Translations under genes and position numbers: made by a program | The notes under the pieces: generated by a model | Databases searched by the model: none | What the model was told of the DNA's origin: nothing | What the model saw: only the letters and a program-made list of their open reading frames with translations | Assembly (NCBI GenBank): GCA_003232715.1 | Contig: QIJG01000304.1 | Location: forward strand, 1 to 9,158 | DNA length: 9,158 nt | Direction of reading: 5' to 3' | DNA from: Nitrospirota bacterium | GTDB taxonomy: Bacteria > Nitrospirota > Thermodesulfovibrionia > Thermodesulfovibrionales > JdFR-85 | Shown: positions 1 through 5,941 of the stretch, one piece after another | Numbering within the stretch: the stretch's first letter is position 1 | Layout: every line of letters begins with the position of its first letter

Positions 1-90
1 TAAATAGCCGGGGTAATCAGACCCCTCATATGCCTGTTATTCGCCTCTCTGTTGAGGCTTGTAGGCTGCTGAATAGTGTATTATAATTAG
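1..90. other. Non-coding leader before lpxK with two small hairpins
   Basis: No gene is recognisable here; the first three bases (TAA) could be the stop of an upstream gene, but that cannot be shown. Two short inverted repeats follow each other: GGGGT/ACCCC (10-14 with 21-25, 6-nt loop) and GCCTC/GAGGC (43-47 with 54-58, 6-nt loop). Neither is followed by a T run, so they are weak terminator candidates. A perfect TATAAT sits at 82-87, only three bases before the lpxK ATG, with a poor -35 (TTGTAG, 59-64) 17 bases upstream. No Shine-Dalgarno sequence precedes lpxK. Confidence 0.4.
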
Positions 91-1092
91 ATGACATCTC
101 TTGAATACCTTTATTATCTGGGGTACTCCCTGCACAAGAAGTACAGGCTTTCGGCACAGAAGAGGCTTGAAGCGAGGGTCGTAAGCATTGGGAACCTCAC
201 AGTTGGAGGTACGGGCAAGACGCCGGCGGCAATAGCCATTGCCGGGGAGGCCATCAACAGAAATCTCAGGCCCTGTATCCTCACAAGGGGTTATAAGGGT
301 AATGGTAGAGGAGCGGTGATAGTCAGTAAAGGTGACAGACTCCTCACCTCATGGTCTGAAGCAGGGGATGAGGCAATCCTGATGGCTGAGCGGCTTAAAG
401 GCGCCTGGGTGATAAAGGATTCAAACCGGTACAGGGCAGGGCTTATAGCCAACAACAGGGATATATTCATATTAGATGACGGGTTTCAGCACTGGAGATT
501 GTACAGGGATATAGACATACTCATTGTTGATGCAACCAATCCCTTTGGAAACGGAAGGATGATCCCCATAGGGAGATTGAGAGAACCAATTGCCGAGATG
601 AAGAGGGCGGACATTATTATAATCAACAAGACAAGAAAGAAAGAATATGAGCTGGAGAAGACCATCAGGAGGTACAATGAAGATGCCCCTGTTTTTTATG
701 CAGATTATCGTTTTGAAGGGCTTCTTTCCGTGAATGGCAAGGCCATTTCGACTGATATACTAAAAGAGAAGAGGGTGTTTGCCTTCTCAGGCATTGGCAA
801 TCCGGGACAGTTTCTGAATCTGCTCAGTGAACTTGGCGTATCTGTTGCAGGGCAGAAAGCCTTCAGAGACCACCACCATTACAGGGTCAGGAATATTAAA
901 AGAATAATAAAAAAGGCCCGCGAGGTGCGGGCTGAGATTATTGTCACAACTGAAAAGGATATGGTAAAACTTAGGGGTCTACTGTCAGACACAGTGTCAA
1001 GGGATTTTTTTGCCGTGAAAATATCTCTTGAGGTAAATAGCAGCGATTTTTATGATATCATATTCAAAGGGCTTAGCCCGGAGATCCGGTAA
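91..1092 (+). CDS. lpxK: Tetraacyldisaccharide 4'-kinase (lipid A 4'-kinase)
   Basis: LpxK phosphorylates the 4' position of the tetraacyldisaccharide 1-phosphate precursor with ATP, giving lipid IVA at the cytoplasmic face of the inner membrane. The 333-residue product has the normal family length. It shows a short hydrophobic N-terminus (about residues 5-13), the P-loop GNLTVGGTGKTP (34-45), AGDEA (91-95), the acidic DDGFQHW motif (129-135) and GRLREP (161-166), all typical of LpxK. The start is fixed: a TAG lies directly before the ATG and no other Met precedes the P-loop. No Shine-Dalgarno is visible, so translation may depend on coupling or on an unusual leader. Its stop overlaps the next ATG by one base (TAATG), so yjbQ is probably translationally coupled. 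Identification rests on several independent motifs. Confidence 0.96.
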   Translation: MTSLEYLYYLGYSLHKKYRLSAQKRLEARVVSIGNLTVGGTGKTPAAIAIAGEAINRNLRPCILTRGYKGNGRGAVIVSKGDRLLTSWSEAGDEAILMAERLKGAWVIKDSNRYRAGLIANNRDIFILDDGFQHWRLYRDIDILIVDATNPFGNGRMIPIGRLREPIAEMKRADIIIINKTRKKEYELEKTIRRYNEDAPVFYADYRFEGLLSVNGKAISTDILKEKRVFAFSGIGNPGQFLNLLSELGVSVAGQKAFRDHHHYRVRNIKRIIKKAREVRAEIIVTTEKDMVKLRGLLSDTVSRDFFAVKISLEVNSSDFYDIIFKGLSPEIR

Positions 1093-1499
1093 TGATAAAA
1101 CATGTAAATGTAAAGACAGGGGCCAGAGTTGATCTCATTGATATTACGTCGGAGATAGAGGGACTCGTTGAGGAGTCAGAGGTCGGGGAGGGTGTCTGTT
1201 ATCTATATGTCCCCCATACCACGGCTGGTATTACAATAAATGAGGGGGCTGACCCGTCTGTCAGGAGAGATATAATCCATACTCTTCAGAAAATTGTCCC
1301 CCGTGATGCAGGATATGCCCATATGGAAGGAAACTCTGATGCCCATATCAAATCGAGCCTTGTCGGCACATCCACCATTGTATTGATCGAGCAGGGCCGG
1401 TTGCAGCTCGGCACCTGGCAGTCAATCTTCTTTTGTGAATTTGACGGCCCAAGAGACAGAAGGGTTGCAGTAAAGATTATGGGTTCTAAGGAGCCCTGA
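1092..1499 (+). CDS. yjbQ: YjbQ/UPF0047 family protein
   Basis: This 135-residue protein belongs to the small, widespread YjbQ (UPF0047) family, often annotated as secondary thiamine-phosphate synthase because E. coli YjbQ has weak activity of that kind; its main physiological role is unsettled. Family signatures are present: PHTTAGITINE (41-51), the HMEGNSDAHIKSS block (77-89) with the His residues expected to form the metal/active site, and LGTWQSIFFCEFDGPR (106-121). Length is normal and there is no signal peptide, so it should be cytosolic. Its ATG shares one base with the lpxK stop, indicating one transcript. No thiamine gene lies nearby, so the context does not support a thiamine role. 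The gene ends 20 bp before the convergent pdxA stop, with no classical terminator hairpin between them. Confidence 0.92.
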   Translation: MIKHVNVKTGARVDLIDITSEIEGLVEESEVGEGVCYLYVPHTTAGITINEGADPSVRRDIIHTLQKIVPRDAGYAHMEGNSDAHIKSSLVGTSTIVLIEQGRLQLGTWQSIFFCEFDGPRDRRVAVKIMGSKEP

Positions 1500-1519
1500 G
1501 GATTGCGGTAAAGCGGTTT

Positions 1520-2467
1520 TTATTCCGGATGAGAGAGTTTTACGGCAAGTTTTACAGCCTCTATCATACTGTCAGGCCTTGCAGTGCCCCCCCAGGCTAT
1601 ATCATATGCTGTGCCATGGTCCGGGGATGTCCTTATTATCGGGAGTCCTATGGTTATATTAACCCCCTGGTCAAAGGCTATCATCTTAAGAGGGATCAGC
1701 CCCTGGTCGTGGTACATTGCAACCACTATGTCCACCTTACCTGTATAGGCGAGCCTGAAGACGACATCCGGCGGAAAAGGACCTTTCACATTTAGCCCCC
1801 TGCCCTGTGCCTCTTTAATTGCGGGCTCGATCACTTCAATCTCTTCCCTGCCAAAAAGTCCTCCTTCTCCTCCATGGGGATTAAGGCCTGATACTGCCAC
1901 GGCAGGAGATTTTATCCCTAACATCCTGCAGGCCTCATAAGCAAGCTCTATCTTCCTGAAAATTGTCTCTTCCGTGAGTTTTCCGGGAACCTCTTCGAGA
2001 GGAATATGGGTTGTAACAAGTACTACCCTGAGGGGGCCGCCAACGAGCATCATTGCGTATTTTTCAGTTGAGGTAAGCTCTGCAAGCATCTCCGTATGTC
2101 CCGGCCAAGGAAGCCCAGCCATTCTCAGGGCCTCCTTGGAGACAGGAGCAGTAACCATTGCATGAAAATCTCCCCTGAGGCATCCCTCAGTAGCATATTT
2201 TATGTATATATACGACGCCTTACCGCTCTCAGGAGAGAATCTGCCCCTCAAAAACCCTCCAGCCGGTTGGGGCTGTATGACCTCTGTTTTTTCAGCGTCG
2301 AGACATGTACCTGATATCCGGGCGGCCTCCTCAAGGACTCCCCTGTCGCCAATCAGGCAGGGGTGACATATCTTCTGTATATCTTTCGACAGAGAGGCCT
2401 TGACTGCTACCTCAGGCCCTATGCCGCCAGCATCACCCATAGTTATAGCAATCTTTTTTTTCTCCAT
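1520..2467 (-). CDS. pdxA: 4-hydroxythreonine-4-phosphate dehydrogenase
   Basis: PdxA oxidises 4-phosphohydroxy-L-threonine with NAD(P)+ in the DXP-dependent pyridoxal 5'-phosphate pathway; the product condenses with DXP on PdxJ. The 315-residue protein has the usual length and motifs: N-terminal ITMGDAGGIGPEV (8-20), TAPVSKEAL (106-114), PGHTEML (122-128), and three histidines in the contexts that bind the divalent metal, H154 (TTHIP), H198 (NPHGGE) and H253 (YHDQG). The C-terminal RTSPDHGTAYDIA block (279-291) is also diagnostic. The ATG at 2467 is preceded by a weak AGG about 8 nt away. The gene stands alone on this strand, convergent with yjbQ and divergent from the epimerase, and has its own strong predicted promoter (2619-2647). 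A PdxA2-type paralogue from another pathway is possible in principle, but nothing here suggests it. Confidence 0.96.
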   Translation of the reverse strand: MEKKKIAITMGDAGGIGPEVAVKASLSKDIQKICHPCLIGDRGVLEEAARISGTCLDAEKTEVIQPQPAGGFLRGRFSPESGKASYIYIKYATEGCLRGDFHAMVTAPVSKEALRMAGLPWPGHTEMLAELTSTEKYAMMLVGGPLRVVLVTTHIPLEEVPGKLTEETIFRKIELAYEACRMLGIKSPAVAVSGLNPHGGEGGLFGREEIEVIEPAIKEAQGRGLNVKGPFPPDVVFRLAYTGKVDIVVAMYHDQGLIPLKMIAFDQGVNITIGLPIIRTSPDHGTAYDIAWGGTARPDSMIEAVKLAVKLSHPE

Positions 2468-2612
2468 TTTGATGTACCTGTTCAGTTGTATATGAATACA
2501 AATTCACTCAAAGCTTATTAAGCCATGGGAAAAACACAAATGCCTCAGACTTCAAAGATGTTGCGGCGTTAGGATTGCCCCCCCTACCTACCAATTTGGG
2601 TAGTTGTTCCTC
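2468..2612 (-). promoter_or_regulatory. Long pdxA 5' leader, function unknown
   Basis: If transcription starts about 7 nt after the -10 box, near 2612, pdxA has a leader of roughly 145 nt. It contains a short hairpin (CTACC/GGTAG, 2588-2592 with 2599-2603), a run of seven C on the + strand (2578-2584, seven G in the RNA), an 11-bp DNA palindrome GCTTATTAAGC (2513-2523) and a small stem-loop TGAAT/ATTCA (2493-2497 with 2502-2506) close to the ribosome-binding region. One frame stays open on the minus strand from 2669 to 2508 but has no ATG or GTG start. I recognise no known riboswitch class. A leader of this size could be regulatory or could be a dispersed repeat. Confidence 0.4.
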
Positions 2613-2618
2613 TGTGTA

Positions 2619-2647
2619 ATTATACTCTAAGCTGAAAGAGATTTCAA
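2619..2647 (-). promoter_or_regulatory. Sigma-70 type promoter for pdxA
   Basis: Read on the minus strand, the -35 box is TTGAAA (2647-2642, 5 of 6 consensus), followed by a 17-nt spacer and a perfect -10 box TATAAT (2624-2619). The predicted start is near 2612. This is the best-matching promoter in the window and points only at pdxA. A 7-bp inverted repeat (2646-2670) overlaps the edge of its -35 box. Confidence 0.7.
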
Positions 2648-2670
2648 TCAACAAGACACGCGAGTTGATT
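2646..2670. repeat. Operator-like inverted repeat at the pdxA -35 box
   Basis: AATCAAC (2646-2652) and GTTGATT (2664-2670) are perfect 7-bp inverted copies separated by 11 bp. The centre-to-centre distance is 18 bp, somewhat under two helical turns, as for some dimeric regulator sites. The left arm overlaps the last bases of the predicted pdxA -35 hexamer by two positions (2646-2647), so a protein bound here could block or assist RNA polymerase. No regulator gene is next to it. Confidence 0.4.
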
Positions 2671-2789
2671 CACACCGAGATGTCTGGTGCGTCCCCGGGT
2701 AGACAGGAAGGATAATTTTCCGAAAAAACTCAATAACAAGGACAACTGTTATGTTATTATTTATTAGTTTTATCTTGATATTTAAGCTA

Positions 2790-2818
2790 CTGACATCAGG
2801 GTTTTTATTTTTAATAAT
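2790..2818 (+). promoter_or_regulatory. Predicted promoter for the epimerase-pyrE cluster
   Basis: A -35 box CTGACA (2790-2795, 5 of 6) and a -10 box AATAAT (2813-2818, 5 of 6) are separated by exactly 17 bp in an AT-rich tract. Transcription would start near 2825, leaving a short leader of about 13 nt that still contains the GGAGG ribosome-binding site at 2829-2833. The local AT richness raises the chance of a coincidental match. Confidence 0.5.
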
Positions 2819-2828
2819 TAAGGTATAT

Positions 2829-2833
2829 GGAGG
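2829..2833 (+). promoter_or_regulatory. Ribosome-binding site fixing the epimerase start
   Basis: GGAGG lies 4 nt before the ATG at 2838. That ATG begins the canonical Rossmann N-terminus (MKILVTGGAGFIG). This supports 2838 over the upstream in-frame ATG at 2751, which would add 29 residues that do not resemble the family. Confidence 0.8.
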
Positions 2834-2837
2834 TGCC

Positions 2838-3788
2838 ATGAAGATACTCGTTACAGGTGGCGCGGGATTTATCGGCTCCAATGTGGTGGATGGCTATATC
2901 CGTGAAGGCCATGAAGTGGTGGTTGTTGATAATCTGTACACAGGACGGACTGAGAATCTTAATCCAAAAGCACGGTTTTATCTTCTTGATGTACGGTCTG
3001 CAGAGATGAGCAAGGTCTTTGAGATCGAAAGACCTGATGTCGTAAATCATCATGCTGCGCAGATGTCGGTTCCTGCCTCAGTGGAAGACCCTGCGTTTGA
3101 TGCTGATATAAATATAATGGGGCTGATAAATCTCCTTCAGAATTCCGTCGGATACGGAGTAAAGAAATTCACTTTCATCTCTTCCGGAGGGGCAATTTAC
3201 GGTGAGAAGGAGAATATTCCAATTTCAGAGACAGACCAGCCACTGCCGCTCTCTCCTTATGCCATAACAAAGCTGACCTCAGAGAAGTATCTCGGGTTTT
3301 ACAAACATCAATACAACCTTGATTATACTGTTCTCCGTTATGCAAACGTCTACGGTCCAAGGCAGGTTCCCCATGCCGAGGCAGGAGTGGTTTCCATATT
3401 CATGAACAAACTCAGAAACGGAGAGCCGCCCGTGATATACCATTATCCTGATGAACCCGATGGCATGACAAGGGACTACTGTTATGTCGGCGATATTGTC
3501 AGTGCCAACATCCTTGCCTTAAAAAAAGGCTCCGGAGATGCCGTAAACATCGGCACTTCAAAGGAGACCACCACAGGTGAACTTTACAGGACGATACTGG
3601 AGATAATGAAGAGACACGGATACGCAAGGGATGCCATGTTTGACACCCCTCAAAAGGCTGCTGCAAGGTCCGGAGATCTCAGGAGGAGTGCCCTTAATAT
3701 TGAGAGGGCAAAAAAAATACTGGGATGGCAGCCGGAGTATGACCTCAAACGAGGGCTTGAAGAAACTATTCTTAATGAGTTAGGTTAA
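2838..3788 (+). CDS. NAD-dependent sugar-nucleotide epimerase/dehydratase (GalE-like, extended SDR)
   Basis: From the ATG at 2838 the protein is 316 residues, the usual size for extended short-chain dehydrogenases acting on nucleotide sugars. It begins with the NAD-binding glycine motif GGAGFIG (7-13), followed by the acidic residue at the end of the second strand (D31, VVVVDNLYTG) that favours NAD. HHAAQMSVP (71-79), FISSGGAIYG (113-122) with the catalytic Ser region, and YAITK (141-145, the catalytic YxxxK) complete the active site. RYANVYGPRQ (167-176) and TRDYCYVGDI (211-220) are typical of UDP-glucose/UDP-GlcNAc 4-epimerase-like members. The exact sugar substrate cannot be read from the sequence, so galE is not asserted. 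It is the first gene of a + strand cluster with pyrE 21-24 bp downstream. The likely role is precursor supply for surface polysaccharide or LPS. Confidence 0.9.
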   Translation: MKILVTGGAGFIGSNVVDGYIREGHEVVVVDNLYTGRTENLNPKARFYLLDVRSAEMSKVFEIERPDVVNHHAAQMSVPASVEDPAFDADINIMGLINLLQNSVGYGVKKFTFISSGGAIYGEKENIPISETDQPLPLSPYAITKLTSEKYLGFYKHQYNLDYTVLRYANVYGPRQVPHAEAGVVSIFMNKLRNGEPPVIYHYPDEPDGMTRDYCYVGDIVSANILALKKGSGDAVNIGTSKETTTGELYRTILEIMKRHGYARDAMFDTPQKAAARSGDLRRSALNIERAKKILGWQPEYDLKRGLEETILNELG

Positions 3789-3803
3789 AAGGTTAAAACG
3801 ATT

Positions 3804-3808
3804 GGAGG
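3804..3808 (+). promoter_or_regulatory. Ribosome-binding site of pyrE
   Basis: GGAGG at 3804-3808 precedes two adjacent in-frame ATGs at 3810 and 3813. The gap is 1 nt to the first and 4 nt to the second. The epimerase, with a 4-nt gap, is the best local comparison, so 3813 is the likelier initiator and would remove one Met from PyrE. Confidence 0.55.
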
Positions 3809-3809
3809 T

Positions 3810-4409
3810 ATGATGGGTGACAAAGAGCGGTTAATTAAACTTATACGCGAGTATGCCTTTAAATATAGTGATAGTCCTGCGTTTCGTCTGTCTTCAGGCC
3901 TTATGAGCAAGTATTACTTTAATCTCAAAAAGATTACCTATACCCCCGAAGGACAATTCCTTCTTGGTAAGCTTTTTTATGAAAAGATAAAGGAACTCAA
4001 CCTTTCACCAAAGGCAATCGGAGGACTTACCCTGGGGGCAGACCCGATTGCAATAGCCGTAGCACGCTATTCCTATGATGTCAAGGATCCAATTGAGGCC
4101 TTTGTAATAAGAAAAGAGCCTAAAGCACATGGTATGGGTCTTCAGATAGAGGGTAATATTGATTCAGGAGATAAAGTAATTGTCGTCGATGATGTTATAA
4201 CAAGCGGGGCCTCAACTATAAAGGCTATAGAGATAGCTGAAGAGTATAAATTAGAGATAGTTGCCGTTATAGCCCTCCTTGACAGGTGTGAACAGAGAGG
4301 CAGGGAGAATATAGAGGCAAAGGGGTATTCTTTTTATTCAATAGTGACTGTAGAGGATATTAAAGAAGATGCAACCGCCTTAAAAGAACAGGCGATAGGT
4401 AATGGATAA
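3810..4409 (+). CDS. pyrE: Orotate phosphoribosyltransferase
   Basis: PyrE transfers ribose-5-phosphate from PRPP to orotate to give OMP, the penultimate step of UMP synthesis, in the cytosol. The 199-residue protein has the PRPP-binding loop VIVVDDVITSGAST (123-136) and the flexible catalytic loop RKEPKAHGMG (101-110), with the conserved Arg/Lys/Lys/His residues that close over the substrate. FRLSSGLMSKYYFNLKK (25-41) matches the orotate-side N-terminal region, and GGLTLGADPIA (71-81) is also typical. This combination separates OPRT from other PRPP transferases. Spacing to a strong GGAGG favours the second ATG (3813) as the true start. It sits between a sugar epimerase and a PHP phosphoesterase, not with other pyrimidine genes. 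The 42-nt gap downstream shows no terminator. Confidence 0.95.
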   Translation: MMGDKERLIKLIREYAFKYSDSPAFRLSSGLMSKYYFNLKKITYTPEGQFLLGKLFYEKIKELNLSPKAIGGLTLGADPIAIAVARYSYDVKDPIEAFVIRKEPKAHGMGLQIEGNIDSGDKVIVVDDVITSGASTIKAIEIAEEYKLEIVAVIALLDRCEQRGRENIEAKGYSFYSIVTVEDIKEDATALKEQAIGNG

Positions 4410-4451
4410 CAGGCAATACAAAACATCTAAAACCCAAAATCTGATTTTTTA

Positions 4452-5114
4452 ATGATCGACCTCCACACACATAGCATCTTCAGCGATGGCGAGCTTATCC
4501 CCTCTGAACTTGTAAGAAGGGCACGGGTGAATGGTTACAGGGCGATTGCGATCACCGACCATATGGATTCATCAAATATGGATTTTATTATTCCGAGGCT
4601 TGTACGAATTGCCGATGAACTTAATACCATACAGCCTGTAAAGATTATTCCGGGGGCTGAGCTTACCCATCTTCCACCGGAACTCATACCGGAAGGCATA
4701 AAGAAGGCAAGGAAACTTGGGGCACTGATTGTTGTTGTCCATGGTGAGACCCTTGTGGAACCTGTTCAGGAGGGGACCAACCGGGCGGCCATTGCCGGAG
4801 GAGCTGATATCCTGAGTCATCCTGGGCTTATAGATGAGGAAGATGTGAAGTACGCTGCCGCACAGGGCGTCGTCCTTGAGTTGAGTGCAAGAAAGGGTCA
4901 TTGCCTGTCAAACGGATATGTGGCACGCCTTGCACAACAGTATGGTGCCAGGCTCGTTATTAATACCGATGCACATTCTCCGGGAGACCTGATAGACCGT
5001 GAGTTTGCAGAAAAAATTATACTTGCGGCAGGACTTGATACAACTGTCCTGAGTAGAGTATTCGATACATCTGAAGAAATAGTTAAATCCGTCTTTTTAC
5101 AGGGAGGAGATTAA
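4452..5114 (+). CDS. PHP-domain metal-dependent phosphoesterase, histidinol-phosphatase-like
   Basis: The 220-residue protein is a stand-alone PHP domain, a distorted TIM-barrel fold binding up to three metals. Expected ligands are visible in order: H5 and H7 (DLHTHS), D12 (SDGE), H37 (ITDHMD), E70 (PGAEL), H97 (VVHGE), H123 (SHPG) and D173/H175 (NTDAHS). Family members hydrolyse phosphate esters such as histidinol phosphate, nucleoside bisphosphates or oligonucleotides; the substrate here is unknown and no his genes are nearby. The ATG at 4452 has no obvious Shine-Dalgarno, but an in-frame TAA lies a few codons upstream and the HTH motif follows at once, so the start is secure. The stop shares one base with the ATG of the downstream TPR gene, suggesting translational coupling. 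Confidence 0.88.
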   Translation: MIDLHTHSIFSDGELIPSELVRRARVNGYRAIAITDHMDSSNMDFIIPRLVRIADELNTIQPVKIIPGAELTHLPPELIPEGIKKARKLGALIVVVHGETLVEPVQEGTNRAAIAGGADILSHPGLIDEEDVKYAAAQGVVLELSARKGHCLSNGYVARLAQQYGARLVINTDAHSPGDLIDREFAEKIILAAGLDTTVLSRVFDTSEEIVKSVFLQGGD

Positions 5115-5881
5115 TGCCTAAACCAATAAAGAAACATGTGAAGAAAAGGAATGTTGCAGAGAGAGAGGTCATATCTCTCTATGAAAAGTTTGTCGATTAC
5201 TATCTTGAGAACAAAAAGACCGTATATATCGGTGCGGCTTTGGCGGTCCTGTTCATCGCTATAGTGACAGGTCTGTTCTTTTATAACAAAAAGCTTACTA
5301 AACAGGCATCAACCCTTCAATATGAGGGGTATAAGCTTTACCATCAGACGGATGGCAAGAAAGTGAATGAGGATGCCTTTAAAAAAGCCCTGGAAAAATT
5401 CCAGGAGGCATACGATAAGAAAAGTTCACCCATCAGCCTCCTTTACATTGCAAACACTCAGTTTGCGCTCGGGCAGAATAAAGCTGCACTGAAAACCCTG
5501 GAGCAATTTACAAAAAAGTATTCAGGCAACAAAGACCTCCTCCCGCTGGCCTACTATAAGATTGCGGCAATCCAGATGAAAGAAGGCAGGAAAGAGGAGG
5601 CACTAAAGACACTCGACACTCTCTATAATCTCAAGACAACTCCGTTTCTGAAAGACGTTGCCCTTCATGATTCAGCAAACATACTTGAGGGAATGGGCAG
5701 GAAAGAGGAGGCCCTCAAAAAATATGAACAGCTTGCAAAGGAGTATCCCCAGTCGCCTTATTCTCAACTTGCCATTACAGAGGTAACAAAAGAAGCAGAA
5801 AAAAATATGAAAGATAATGATAAGAAGGATCACAAGAGTAACAAGGACAAGAAGAAATCAGCTAAAGAAAAGAAGCCTTAA
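5114..5881 (+). CDS. Membrane-anchored TPR protein (YfgM-like architecture)
   Basis: The 255-residue product has a basic cytosolic N-terminus (KKHVKKR, 6-12), one predicted transmembrane helix (about 36-56), a helical linker, then about three tetratricopeptide-type repeats (near 105-137, 143-175 and 181-213, with the pattern A..LG/EGR..EAL..Y). It ends in a highly charged Lys/Asp/Glu tail (about 227-255). A short positive N-terminus followed by one helix predicts that the TPR part lies outside the cytoplasm, as in YfgM, which assists envelope protein folding with PpiD and the Sec translocon. That function is only an analogy. A GGAGG lies 6 nt before the ATG, which overlaps the PHP gene stop. 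Its 3' end is 24 bp from the convergent mltD-like gene. Confidence 0.8.
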   Translation: MPKPIKKHVKKRNVAEREVISLYEKFVDYYLENKKTVYIGAALAVLFIAIVTGLFFYNKKLTKQASTLQYEGYKLYHQTDGKKVNEDAFKKALEKFQEAYDKKSSPISLLYIANTQFALGQNKAALKTLEQFTKKYSGNKDLLPLAYYKIAAIQMKEGRKEEALKTLDTLYNLKTTPFLKDVALHDSANILEGMGRKEEALKKYEQLAKEYPQSPYSQLAITEVTKEAEKNMKDNDKKDHKSNKDKKKSAKEKKP

Positions 5882-5891
5882 AAACTTAAAT

Positions 5892-5941
5892 CCGGGCTAT
5901 TAAATCTATCTTCTCAGGGGCAGATAAATAATCGAGCCCGG
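5892..5941. repeat. Inverted repeat between convergent genes
   Basis: CCGGGCT (5892-5898) and AGCCCGG (5935-5941) are perfect 7-bp inverted copies, 36 nt apart. The right arm lies within the last codons of the mltD-like gene. The wide loop and lack of a flanking T run make it a poor classical terminator, but a long stem-loop at the shared 3' end of two converging transcripts is possible. Confidence 0.3.

Larger units (their letters stand above)
2671..2837 (+). other. Non-coding region upstream of the epimerase
   Basis: Together with the pdxA leader this makes a gene-free gap of about 370 bp. The 5' part is GC-richer and holds a possible stem TGTCT/AGACA (2681-2685 with 2701-2705). The 3' part (about 2717-2822) is very AT-rich and includes the inverted repeat ATAACA/TGTTAT (2733-2738 with 2747-2752, 8-bp gap) and the predicted epimerase promoter. 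An open frame from 2751 runs into the epimerase but encodes only a low-complexity hydrophobic stretch and is not considered coding. Confidence 0.5.

Noticed and set aside
1..29. Start of a divergent minus-strand gene (ATG at 29-27)
   Set aside because: Only nine codons fit in the window, the ribosome-binding site is weak and nothing in the peptide is recognisable.
1500..1519. Terminator between yjbQ and pdxA
   Set aside because: GCGG occurs twice as a direct, not inverted, repeat before a short T run, so no stem can form.
2560..2603. GGTAGGTAG on the minus strand resembling part of a c-di-GMP-I (GEMM) riboswitch
   Set aside because: Only this short string matches; the rest of the GEMM core and the expected paired helices are not recognisable around it.
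2751..2837. Possible 29-residue N-terminal extension of the epimerase starting at ATG 2751
   Set aside because: The extension is a low-complexity hydrophobic run from AT-rich DNA. The Rossmann motif normally starts within the first residues, and GGAGG precedes the ATG at 2838.
4410..4451. Promoter or ribosome-binding site in the pyrE-PHP gap
   Set aside because: The 42 bases are A-rich with no GGAGG-like site and no convincing -35/-10 pair; read-through from pyrE is simpler.
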